This document shows, one piece after another, positions 24,149 to 32,386 of a stretch of 64,000 nt of DNA. The stretch is from Actinomycetota bacterium (GTDB lineage: Bacteria > Actinomycetota > Actinomycetes > JACCUZ01): positions 1 through 64,000 of the forward strand of contig JAVEDI010000003.1 of the NCBI GenBank assembly GCA_030841035.1, read 5' to 3'. The notes beneath the pieces were generated by a model that saw nothing but the letters and a program-made list of their open reading frames with translations, had not been told where the DNA came from and ran no database searches. The translations under genes were made by a program, and so were the position numbers. The first letter of the stretch is position 1, and each line of letters opens with the position of its first letter.

Positions 24149-26875
24149 GTGCCAACCAGCAAGGACATCGACGTAGCACCGCCCGACGGGCGGCGGCTGG
24201 TCATCGTCGAGTCGCAGACCAAGGCCAAGACGATCAAGGGCTACCTGGGCCCGGGCTACGAGGTCGAGGCGAGCGTCGGTCACATCCGTGACCTGCCCAC
24301 CCCCTCCGAGCTGCCCGCCGCGGAGAAGAAGGGCCGGTTCGGCAGGTTCGCCGTGGACGTCGACCGGGACTTCGAGCCCTACTACGTCGTCGACGCCGAC
24401 AAGAAGAAGAAGGTGAGCGAGCTCAAACGCGCGCTCAAGGACGCCGACGAGCTCTTCCTCGCCACGGACGAGGACCGCGAGGGGGAGGCCATCGCGTGGC
24501 ACCTGCTCCAGGTCCTCGACCCCAAGGTGCCGGTCCGCCGGATGGTCTTCCACGAGATCACCCGAGACGCGATCCGCGAGGCGGTGGGCAACACCCGGGA
24601 GCTCGACCTGGACCTGGTCGACGCGCAGGAGACCCGCCGCATCCTCGACCGGCTCTACGGCTACGAGGTCTCGCCGGTGCTGTGGCGCAAGGTCCGCCAG
24701 GGCCTGTCCGCGGGCCGCGTGCAGTCGGTGGCAACGCGTCTGGTGGTCGAGCGCGAGCGTGAGCGCATCGCGTTCCGGACGGCGTCGTACTGGGACATCA
24801 CGGCCACGCTCGACGCCGCCGCGGGTGACCGCACGCGCTTCGACGCGCGTCTCGTGGGCGTGGACGGCCGCCGCGTCGCCACTGGTCGTGACTTCGGCAG
24901 CGACGGGCGGCCCGTCGCCCGTTTCGACGGGGTGCACCTCGACGAGCAGGCGGCGCGCGGCCTGGCCGCCGCGCTGGAGGACCAGCCGTTCGCGGTGCGC
25001 TCGGTCGAGGACAAGCCCTACACGCGGCGCCCCGCCGCGCCGTTCATGACCTCGACGCTGCAGCAGGAGGCCAGCCGCAAGCTGCGTTTCTCGGCGCAGA
25101 CCGCGATGCGCGTCGCGCAGCGGCTGTACGAGAACGGCTACATCACCTACATGCGTACCGACTCGACGACGCTCTCGGAGTCGGGGCTGAACGCCGCACG
25201 GACCCAGGCCCGGCAGATCTACGGCGGCGAGTACGTGCCGGACGCGCCGCGCCGCTACGAGCGCAAGGTCAAGAACGCGCAGGAGGCGCACGAGGCGATC
25301 CGCCCCTCGGGGGACGCCTTCCGAACCCCGGGCGAGGTGGCGCGTGAGCTCAGCAGCGACGAGCTCGCGCTCTACGACCTGATCTGGAAGCGCACCGTCG
25401 CCTCCCAGATGGCCGACGCGCGGGGGCAGACCGTGACGATGCGCATCGGTGCGACGGCGACCGACGGCCGGGAGGCGGAGTTCTCGACGTCCGGCACGGT
25501 GATCACCTTCCGTGGCTTCCTCGCGGCCTACGAGGAGGGCCGCGACGACGACGAGGCCCGGGAGGCCCGCGAGGCCGACGACCGCGAGCGGCGGTTGCCG
25601 CAGCTGTCGGCCGGCGACGCGCTGGAGCTGCTGGAGCTGCAGCCCGACGGCCACGCCACCAGCCCGCCGGCGCGCTACACCGAGCCGACGCTGGTGCGGG
25701 CGCTCGAGGAGCGCGGCATCGGCCGGCCGTCGACGTACGCCTCCATCCTGAGCACCATCGTCGAGCGCGGCTACGTCTTCAAGCGCGGCTCGGCACTGGT
25801 GCCGAGCTGGCTCGCGTTCAGCGTCATCGCCCTGCTGGAGAAGCACTTCGGCTCGTTGGTGGACTACGACTTCACCGCCGAGATGGAGGAGGACCTCGAC
25901 CGGATCGCCGGCGGCCGGCAGGCGCGCGTCGCGTGGCTGAGCCGGTTCTACTTCGGTGACAGCAGCGGCACCGACGACGGCTCGGCGGCGGATGTGGCGC
26001 ACGGCGGTCTGCGCGCCCTGGTGGACAGCCTCGGCGACATCGACGCGCGGGAGGTCAACTCCATCCCCATCGGCAACGACATCGTGCTGCGCGTGGGCCG
26101 GTACGGGCCGTACGTCGAGCGGGGCGGCGACTCGCAGGACCGCGCGTCGGTGCCCGAGGACCTCGCCCCCGACGAGCTGACCGTGGACAAGGCCGAGGAG
26201 CTGCTGGCCGCTCCCAGCGGCGACCGGGACCTGGGCAGGCACCCCGAGTCGGGGCGCCCTGTCCTGGCCAAGGCGGGCCGCTACGGGCCATACGTCACCG
26301 AGGTGCTGCCCGAGGACGCGCCCAAGGCGGCCAAGCCGCGTACCGGGTCGTTGTTCAAGACGATGTCGCTGGACACCGTCACGCTCGAGGATGCTGTACG
26401 GCTGCTGTCGTTGCCGCGCGTGGTGGGTCGCGACCCGCAGTCCGGCGAGGAGATCACCGCGCAGAACGGCCGCTACGGCCCCTACCTGAAGAAGGGCACG
26501 GACTCGCGCTCCATCGGGGGCGAGGAGGAGCTGTTCGACATCACGCTCGAGCAGGCGCTGGCGATCTACGCGCAGCCCAAGCAGCGGGGGCGTGCGGCGG
26601 CGGCCCCGCTGCGCGAGCTCGGTGCCGACCCGGTGACCGGGCTGCCGGTGGTGGTCAAGGAGGGCCGGTTCGGCGCCTACGTCACCGACGGCGAGACGAA
26701 CGCGACCTTGCGCAAGGCCGACGCCGTCGAGTCGCTGACCATCGAGCGGGCCGCCGAGCTGCTGGCGGACAAGCGCGCCAGCGGACCCAAGCCCAGGAAG
26801 CGGGCGGCCAAGAAGACCACGGCAAAGAAGACCACGGCAAAGAAGAGCGCGGCGAAGAAGAGCGCCGCCACGTAG
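24149..26875 (+). CDS. topA: DNA topoisomerase I
   Basis: Type IA topoisomerase of 908 residues that relaxes negative supercoils. The Toprim domain starts LVIVESQTKAKTIKGYLG and includes ATDEDREGEAIAWHL; the active-site Tyr is Tyr334 in GYITYMRTDSTTL. The C-terminal part lacks zinc fingers and has four copies of a GR(Y/F)GxY(V/L) repeat (VGRYGPYV, AGRYGPYV, NGRYGPYL, EGRFGAYV), then a Lys/Ala tail with KKTTAKKTTAKKSAAKKSAA-type repeats, which in actinobacterial TopA supports processivity. GTG at 24149 has only a weak AG-rich site. TAGCCT at 24102-24107 is a possible -10; the TTGACA at 24083 is too close to be its -35. Confidence 0.97.
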   Translation: MPTSKDIDVAPPDGRRLVIVESQTKAKTIKGYLGPGYEVEASVGHIRDLPTPSELPAAEKKGRFGRFAVDVDRDFEPYYVVDADKKKKVSELKRALKDADELFLATDEDREGEAIAWHLLQVLDPKVPVRRMVFHEITRDAIREAVGNTRELDLDLVDAQETRRILDRLYGYEVSPVLWRKVRQGLSAGRVQSVATRLVVERERERIAFRTASYWDITATLDAAAGDRTRFDARLVGVDGRRVATGRDFGSDGRPVARFDGVHLDEQAARGLAAALEDQPFAVRSVEDKPYTRRPAAPFMTSTLQQEASRKLRFSAQTAMRVAQRLYENGYITYMRTDSTTLSESGLNAARTQARQIYGGEYVPDAPRRYERKVKNAQEAHEAIRPSGDAFRTPGEVARELSSDELALYDLIWKRTVASQMADARGQTVTMRIGATATDGREAEFSTSGTVITFRGFLAAYEEGRDDDEAREAREADDRERRLPQLSAGDALELLELQPDGHATSPPARYTEPTLVRALEERGIGRPSTYASILSTIVERGYVFKRGSALVPSWLAFSVIALLEKHFGSLVDYDFTAEMEEDLDRIAGGRQARVAWLSRFYFGDSSGTDDGSAADVAHGGLRALVDSLGDIDAREVNSIPIGNDIVLRVGRYGPYVERGGDSQDRASVPEDLAPDELTVDKAEELLAAPSGDRDLGRHPESGRPVLAKAGRYGPYVTEVLPEDAPKAAKPRTGSLFKTMSLDTVTLEDAVRLLSLPRVVGRDPQSGEEITAQNGRYGPYLKKGTDSRSIGGEEELFDITLEQALAIYAQPKQRGRAAAAPLRELGADPVTGLPVVVKEGRFGAYVTDGETNATLRKADAVESLTIERAAELLADKRASGPKPRKRAAKKTTAKKTTAKKSAAKKSAAT

Positions 26876-26924
26876 GGCCGCCGGTTCTGTGCGCGGGGCG
26901 CTCGGCCGTTCCCGGGGTCCTGGC

Positions 26925-26930
26925 TACGCT
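26925..26930 (+). promoter_or_regulatory. Candidate -10 element of the MFS-Tmk gene
   Basis: TACGCT lies six bases before the GTG at 26937 with no ribosome site between, suggesting a leaderless transcript. Confidence 0.5.
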
Positions 26931-26936
26931 GGGGCG

Positions 26937-29456
26937 GTGAGCGAAGCGACCCCCCGCGCCGCCCAGGTGAGCGCGCCCGACCACGACCTGCGAGGCGTGC
27001 TGCGCATCCCCGCGTTCCGCAAGCTGTGGACGGCCCTGTCGTTGTCCAGCTTCGGCGACTGGCTCGGTCTGCTCGCGCTGACCTCCCTCGCCCCGCGCCT
27101 CGCCCACGGCGGCTACGCCGCGGCCAACCTGGCGGTCGCCGGTGTGTTCATCCTGCGGCTGGCCCCGGCCATCATCATCGGGCCGATCGGCGGCGTGGTC
27201 GCCGACCGGCTCGACCGGCGCTGGACGATGGTCATCTGCGACCTGCTGAGGTTCGCGCTGTTCCTCTCGATCCCGATCGTCGGGACGCTGTGGTGGCTGC
27301 TCGTCGCGACGTTCCTCATCGAGGCCGCGAGCCTGGTGTGGATCCCCGCCAAGGAGGCGACGGTCCCCAACCTCGTGCCGCGGGAGCGGCTCGCGACGGC
27401 CAATCAGCTCAGCCTCTTCACGACCTACGGGTCCGCCCCCGTCGCCGCCGCCGTGTTCGCCGGCCTCGCGCTCGTGTCGGGCATCCTCGACAACGCCCTG
27501 CAGTCCATCGACGAGGTCGACCTGGCGCTGTTCTTCAACGCGGCCACGTTCCTCGTCTCGGCTCTCACGATCCTGCGCCTGACCGAGATCCCGACCCGCG
27601 AGCGACGCGCGGCCGCCGGTCACCGGACGTCGGTATGGCGCACGCTGCTCGAGGGCTGGAGCTTCGTGGGCCAGAGCCGGCTGGTGCGCGGGCTGGTCGT
27701 CGGCATGCTGGGGGCGACGGCGGCGGGTGGCGCGGTGGTCGGCCTGGCGCGCACCTTCGTCACCGACCTGGGCGCCGGCGATCCCGGCTACGGTCTGCTG
27801 TTCGGCACGGTGTTCCTGGGTCTCGCGGGCGGCATGTTCTTCGGGCCGCGGCTGGTGCCCGACTTCAGCAGGCGGCGGCTGTTCGGCCTCTCGATCGCGG
27901 TCGCGGGGCTGGCACTGGCGGTGCTCGCGCTGGTGCCGAACATGGTGATCGCGGTGTTCGTCACCCTGGTGATCGGCGCGTTCACCGGCGTCGCGTGGGT
28001 GACCGGCTACACGTTGCTCGGGCTGGAGGTGGCCGACGACGTACGCGGGCGGACGTTCGCGTTCGTGCAGACCATGGTCCGGGTCGTGCTGGTGCTCGTC
28101 CTCGCGGTGGCCCCGCTGTTGGCGGCGGCGTTCGGACGCCACGGGATCGAGGTCACCGACGCGATGGTGCTCACCTACAACGGTGCGGCGATCGTGTTCC
28201 TGCTCGGGGGGCTGCTCGCGGCCGCGCTCGGTGTCATGTCCTACCGGCAGATGGACGACCGGCGGGGGTTCCCGCTGGTCGCCGACCTGACCGCCGCGTA
28301 CCACAACGAGCCGGTCGGGCTGCGCCACGCGGGTTCCCGTACGGGTTTCTTCCTCGTGCTCGAGGGTGGCGAGGGCGCGGGCAAGTCGACCCAGGCCGCG
28401 CTGCTCGCACAGTGGCTCAAGGGCGAGGGCCACCGGGTCGTCGTGACGTTCGAGCCGGGCGCCACCGAGGTCGGCAAGCGGCTGCGTGGGGTGCTGCTCG
28501 AGCACACCGACGAGCTGACCGGGCAGCCGCGCCCGGCGGTGTCACCACGCGCGGAGGCCCTGCTGTTCGCGGCCGACCGGGCCGAGCACGTCGCCTCTGT
28601 GATCGTGCCAGCCCTCGAGCGGGGTGCGGTGGTCATCAGCGACCGCTACCTCGACTCGTCGGTGGCCTATCAGGGCGCTGGCCGGGATCTCGGCCCCGGG
28701 GAGGTTGCCCGGCTGTCCCGCTGGGCGACCGACGGCCTGACCCCCGACCTCACGGTGCTGCTCGACCTGCCGGCCCGTGACGGGCTCGGGCGGGTGCACC
28801 AGCCCGACCGGCTCGAGTCCGAGCCCCTCGACTTCCACGAACGGGTCCGCGAGCGTTTCCTGAACCTGGCTCGGCGCGGGGGCAACCGCTACCTGGTCGT
28901 CGACGGCGCCCAGCCACCCGAGGTCATCGCCGGACGGATCCGGGAGCGGCTTGCCCAGATGCTGCCGCTGAGCGAGACCCAGGTCCGCGAGCTGGAGGAG
29001 CGCCGCCGCGCCGAGCACGAGGAACGCCGTCGCCGCGAGGAGGCTGCGGAGGCGGAGCAGGCCCAACGCCTGGCCGCCGAGTCGGCCCGGCGGGCCGCCG
29101 CCGCGACGACCCGGCTGGCCGAGGACGAGAAGCGCCGGGCCGACGCGACGCTGGCCCGGGAGCAGGCGAGGGAGGCGAAGGAGCGCCGCCGCGCCGAGCA
29201 GGCCGCCGAGCGCGACCGTCGCAAGGCCCAGGACAAGGAGCAGCGGGCGGCCGCGGCCGCGGAACGGGCCCGGGGCCGGCACCGCACCGAGCTGGACGAC
29301 ACGACGACCACGGCGCCGGTCGCCGGTGCACCGGAGCGGGCGGATCCGCCCACCCGCCCGCTCACCCTCGCCGACGAGCTGTTCGGCGGCGGCGGGGACC
29401 CGGCCGAGGAGACCATCCAGCTGCCCCGCGTCCCCGAGGGACGCGAGGACCGGTGA
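26937..29456 (+). CDS. tmk: MFS transporter - thymidylate kinase fusion
   Basis: Protein of 839 residues. Residues about 20-440 form a 12-helix major-facilitator domain (YRQMDDRRGFP ends it). Residues about 470-675 are a complete dTMP kinase: P-loop FLVLEGGEGAGKSTQ (about 478), TFEPGATEVGKRLR and ISDRYLDSSVAYQGAGR. The last 160 residues are a highly charged Arg/Glu/Ala coiled coil ending in a short conserved-looking tail LTLADELFGGG. The same fusion exists in Streptomyces next to topA, so it is an established actinobacterial architecture. It makes dTDP for DNA synthesis; the role of the transporter domain is unknown. The stop overlaps holB by 4 bp. Confidence 0.93.
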   Translation: MSEATPRAAQVSAPDHDLRGVLRIPAFRKLWTALSLSSFGDWLGLLALTSLAPRLAHGGYAAANLAVAGVFILRLAPAIIIGPIGGVVADRLDRRWTMVICDLLRFALFLSIPIVGTLWWLLVATFLIEAASLVWIPAKEATVPNLVPRERLATANQLSLFTTYGSAPVAAAVFAGLALVSGILDNALQSIDEVDLALFFNAATFLVSALTILRLTEIPTRERRAAAGHRTSVWRTLLEGWSFVGQSRLVRGLVVGMLGATAAGGAVVGLARTFVTDLGAGDPGYGLLFGTVFLGLAGGMFFGPRLVPDFSRRRLFGLSIAVAGLALAVLALVPNMVIAVFVTLVIGAFTGVAWVTGYTLLGLEVADDVRGRTFAFVQTMVRVVLVLVLAVAPLLAAAFGRHGIEVTDAMVLTYNGAAIVFLLGGLLAAALGVMSYRQMDDRRGFPLVADLTAAYHNEPVGLRHAGSRTGFFLVLEGGEGAGKSTQAALLAQWLKGEGHRVVVTFEPGATEVGKRLRGVLLEHTDELTGQPRPAVSPRAEALLFAADRAEHVASVIVPALERGAVVISDRYLDSSVAYQGAGRDLGPGEVARLSRWATDGLTPDLTVLLDLPARDGLGRVHQPDRLESEPLDFHERVRERFLNLARRGGNRYLVVDGAQPPEVIAGRIRERLAQMLPLSETQVRELEERRRAEHEERRRREEAAEAEQAQRLAAESARRAAAATTRLAEDEKRRADATLAREQAREAKERRRAEQAAERDRRKAQDKEQRAAAAAERARGRHRTELDDTTTTAPVAGAPERADPPTRPLTLADELFGGGGDPAEETIQLPRVPEGREDR

Positions 29457-30658
29457 CCGCGCCGGCGGTGGGGGCCGCGCCGGCCCCGGTCTGGCGCGAC
29501 CTGGTGGGCCAGGAACGGGCCGTCGAGGTGCTCTCGGCCGCCGTGCGGGCAGCCGCCGCCGCGACCGGCACGGGCGCCGGTGCTGCGCCCTCGCCGGCGG
29601 GCATGACCCACGCGTGGCTGTTCACCGGCCCGCCGGGGTCCGGACGGTCCAACGCCGCGCGAGCGTTCGCCGCGGCGCTGCAGTGCGCCCGCGGCGGGTG
29701 CGGGGAGTGCGCCAGCTGCCACACCACCCTCGGCGGTACGCACGCCGACGTCCATGTCGTGAACACCCGCAAGCTGTCCATCGGCGTCGATGACGCGCGG
29801 GCGCTGGTGGCGCGGGGCGGGCGGCACCCGTCCGGCGGGCGCTGGCAGGTCATGGTGGTCGAGGACGCCGACCGGCTCACCGACCCCGCGGCCAACGCGT
29901 TGCTCAAGGCGATCGAGGAGCCGACCCCGCGCACGGTGTGGCTGCTGTGCGCCCCCTCGCTGGAGGACACCCTGCCGACCATCCGTTCCCGCTGCCGCCA
30001 CGTGTCGCTGCGCACACCCGCCACCGCGGCGGTCGCCGACGTCCTGGTCCAGCGCGACGGCATCGACCCGGCGATGGCGACGTTCGCGGCCCGCGCCGCC
30101 CAGGGGCACGTCGGGCGGGCCAAGCGGCTGGCCACCGACGAGGACGCCCGGCTGCACCGCCACGCCGTGCTGCGGCTGCCCCTCTCGCTCGGAAACCTCA
30201 GCGGCGCGCTGCAGGCGGCCGGTGACCTGGTGGAGGCGGCCACGGCCGAGGCCACGGAGGCCACTGCGGAGCTGGACCTGCGCGAGGTCGAGGACCTCCG
30301 TCGGGCGCTCGGCGTGGGCCAGGGGTCGCGCCAGCCGCCCGGCGCCGCGGCGGCACTCAAGGAGCTCGCCACCGACCAGCGACGCCGCTCCACGAGGTCC
30401 AAGCGCGACGCCATCGACCGGGCGCTGGTGGACCTGGCGTCGTTCTACCGCGACGTGCTGGCCGTGCAGTCCGACGCGGGGGTCGAGCTGGTCAACGACG
30501 AGCTGCGCGACGCCGTGACCAGCGTCGCGCGTGGCGCGAGCGCCGAGTCCACGCTGCGTCGCATCGACGCGATCCTCGCCGCACGCAACGCGATCGACGC
30601 CAACGTCGCCCCGCTGCTGGCGGTCGAGGCGATGACGGTGCGCCTGCGCGACGGCTAG
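29453..30658 (+). CDS. holB: DNA polymerase III subunit delta'
   Basis: Clamp-loader subunit of 401 residues, AAA+ fold. The P-loop is FTGPPGSGRSNAARAF, with Arg in place of the catalytic Lys, as expected for delta', which does not hydrolyse ATP. A zinc-binding Cys cluster CARGGCGECASC follows, then VVEDADRLTDPAANALLKAIEEP and TIRSRCRHV (sensor 1 region). GTG start overlaps the tmk stop (GTGA), coupling dTTP precursor synthesis with replication. A variable helical region lies around residues 255-310. Confidence 0.94.
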   Translation: MTAPAVGAAPAPVWRDLVGQERAVEVLSAAVRAAAAATGTGAGAAPSPAGMTHAWLFTGPPGSGRSNAARAFAAALQCARGGCGECASCHTTLGGTHADVHVVNTRKLSIGVDDARALVARGGRHPSGGRWQVMVVEDADRLTDPAANALLKAIEEPTPRTVWLLCAPSLEDTLPTIRSRCRHVSLRTPATAAVADVLVQRDGIDPAMATFAARAAQGHVGRAKRLATDEDARLHRHAVLRLPLSLGNLSGALQAAGDLVEAATAEATEATAELDLREVEDLRRALGVGQGSRQPPGAAAALKELATDQRRRSTRSKRDAIDRALVDLASFYRDVLAVQSDAGVELVNDELRDAVTSVARGASAESTLRRIDAILAARNAIDANVAPLLAVEAMTVRLRDG

Positions 30659-30661
30659 GGT
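30656..30661 (+). promoter_or_regulatory. Candidate -10 element overlapping the holB stop
   Basis: TAGGGT, whose first three bases are the holB TAG stop, lies seven bases before the ATG at 30669; a leaderless start for the PSP1 gene is likely. Confidence 0.5.
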
Positions 30662-30668
30662 CCCCGCC

Positions 30669-31508
30669 ATGGGCATGGTGATGGCCGTGAGCTTCGCCCG
30701 CTACGGCCGCCTCTACTACCTCGATCCCGGCGGGCACCCGGCGCGGGTCGGTGACCGGGTGCTGGTGCCCACCGACCACGGACCCGAGGTGGCCGAGTGC
30801 GTGTGGGCGCCGCAGTGGGTCGCCGAGGACATCGGCGGCCTGCCGGTCTGCGCCGGACCGGCCGGCGCCGAGCACCTGGCCCGTGACGAGCGCAACCGCA
30901 GCCGGCGTACCGAGGCACGGTCGGTCGCCAAGCGGCTGATCCGGGCCAGCGGGCTGCCGATGAAGATCGTCGGTGTCGACTACCTGGACGACGACGAGAA
31001 GATCATCCTGTACTTCAGCGCCCCGCACCGGGTCGACTTCCGGCAGCTGGTGCGCGAGCTCGCCGCGCAGCTGCGGGCCCGCATCGACCTGCGCCAGCTG
31101 GGCCCGCGCGACGAGGCCCGCGTGCAGGGCGGCATCGGGCCCTGCGGTCGCGACCTGTGCTGCGCCACGTTCCTCAAGGACTTCGAGCCGGTGAGCATGC
31201 GGATGGTCAAGGACCAGGACCTGCCGCTCAACCCGCTGAAGATCTCCGGCGCCTGTGGGCGGCTGATGTGCTGCCTGAAGTACGAGCACCCGCTCTACCA
31301 GGAGTTCACCGCGCGTGCCCCGTCGCTCGGCGCGGCGGTCAGCACCGAGGAGGGCCCGGGTCGCGTGGTGGCCCACAGCGTGCCGGCAGAGAAGGTCGTG
31401 GTCCGCCTCGACGACGGGGGACGGCGCTGCGCCTGCTCCCTGGCCAGCGTCTGCGCGCCGCGACAGGCCTACGACACCGCGCCGCAGGCGCCCGGCGAGC
31501 CGACCTAG
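30669..31508 (+). CDS. PSP1-domain protein (RicT/YaaT-like)
   Basis: Protein of 279 residues. The PSP1 domain covers about residues 20-110 and is followed by the Cys-rich segment GGIGPCGRDLCCATFLKDF and GACGRLMCCLKYEHPLY, which in Bacillus RicT (YaaT) helps hold Fe-S clusters in the RicAFT complex that affects RNA maturation and phosphorelay. The gene follows holB as in many Gram-positive genomes. No RicA or RicF partner is encoded nearby, so the cellular role here is open. Confidence 0.9.
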   Translation: MGMVMAVSFARYGRLYYLDPGGHPARVGDRVLVPTDHGPEVAECVWAPQWVAEDIGGLPVCAGPAGAEHLARDERNRSRRTEARSVAKRLIRASGLPMKIVGVDYLDDDEKIILYFSAPHRVDFRQLVRELAAQLRARIDLRQLGPRDEARVQGGIGPCGRDLCCATFLKDFEPVSMRMVKDQDLPLNPLKISGACGRLMCCLKYEHPLYQEFTARAPSLGAAVSTEEGPGRVVAHSVPAEKVVVRLDDGGRRCACSLASVCAPRQAYDTAPQAPGEPT

Positions 31509-31536
31509 TGCCGCGACCGGTCAGGTCCGGGCCGGG

Positions 31537-32205
31537 TCAGATCGCGCGCGCGACGGTGATCGTGACGTTCGGGCACGAGCCGGCGTACGACGTCAGCGCC
31601 GACCTCTCCGCGGAGTCGAGGGTCAGCCGCCACCGCAGCTTGACCGCCAGCCACTCGCCGACGTACCGGCAGGTCGCGGCGGCGTAGGGCGGCATCCAGT
31701 CGGCCGGGTCGCCGTCGCCCTTGGCCTGGTTGACGTTGTCGGTCACCGCCGCCAGGTCACGCTGGTCGCCGAGGTCGTTCGCGTAGTCCTCGCGCTGCTT
31801 CGCCGTCCAGCGCGACGCCCCGGAGTCCCAGGCCTCGGCCAGCGGCACGAGATGGTCGATGTCCAGGTCGGCGGGTGCGGTCCAGAAGGCGTTGTCGTAG
31901 TAGGAGTACCAGCGGCCGCCGCTGAGGCTGCAGCCCGGTCCGACCGTGGGAGCCGTGGTCGCCTCGGCGATCAACACCTCGTAGCGGGTGTTGCAGCCGT
32001 CACCGTCGGCGTCGACCCACAGCTTGAAGAGGTTGCGTGCGTAGCCGGTGCGGTCCTCGACCGCGACCGGCAACCCGGCGACCCCCGCCCGCAGGGTGGT
32101 CGAGACCGTGTCGGCACGGGCGGCGGACGCGCCGAGCAGGATCTGGCCGCCGAGGGCGAGCCCCACCAGGGCGGCGACGGCAGGACGAGCCAGCAGCGCA
32201 GGCAT
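31537..32205 (-). CDS. Secreted HNH nuclease (DUF1524/GmrSD C-terminal type)
   Basis: Protein of 222 residues with a Sec signal peptide (VAALVGLALGGQILLGASAARA, cleaved before DTVST). The catalytic core has DIDHLVPLAEAWDSGA (the HNH-type His), REDYANDLGD and VTDNVNQAKGDGDPADWMPP (Asn/Lys), followed by YVGEWLAVKLRW, the standard layout of exported actinobacterial DUF1524 nucleases. ATG at 32205 follows AAGGGAC. It probably degrades extracellular DNA. It converges with the PSP1 gene, and the 181 bp before the next gene upstream (32206-32386) hold no gene. Confidence 0.9.
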   Translation of the reverse strand: MPALLARPAVAALVGLALGGQILLGASAARADTVSTTLRAGVAGLPVAVEDRTGYARNLFKLWVDADGDGCNTRYEVLIAEATTAPTVGPGCSLSGGRWYSYYDNAFWTAPADLDIDHLVPLAEAWDSGASRWTAKQREDYANDLGDQRDLAAVTDNVNQAKGDGDPADWMPPYAAATCRYVGEWLAVKLRWRLTLDSAERSALTSYAGSCPNVTITVARAI

Positions 32206-32386
32206 CCGGGAGTCCCTTCGGGTCGCGCGTGCGGCGACCGCTGGGAGGACTTGACCAGACCTGCGCCGTTCTGCGCGCTCCTGTGGCGGTGTGTCCCGAA
32301 ATCCTTTTCCCTCGCCCGCCCAGTTGTTGGCCCGCCCGTGACCGTGCGACCGCCGGCGCCGGGCCGGACGTGCCGGGCCGGGCGCC

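Noticed and set aside
26800-26872. Lys/Ala codon repeats at the end of topA as a separate repeat element
   Set aside because: They encode the Lys-rich tail typical of actinobacterial topoisomerase I and need no other explanation.
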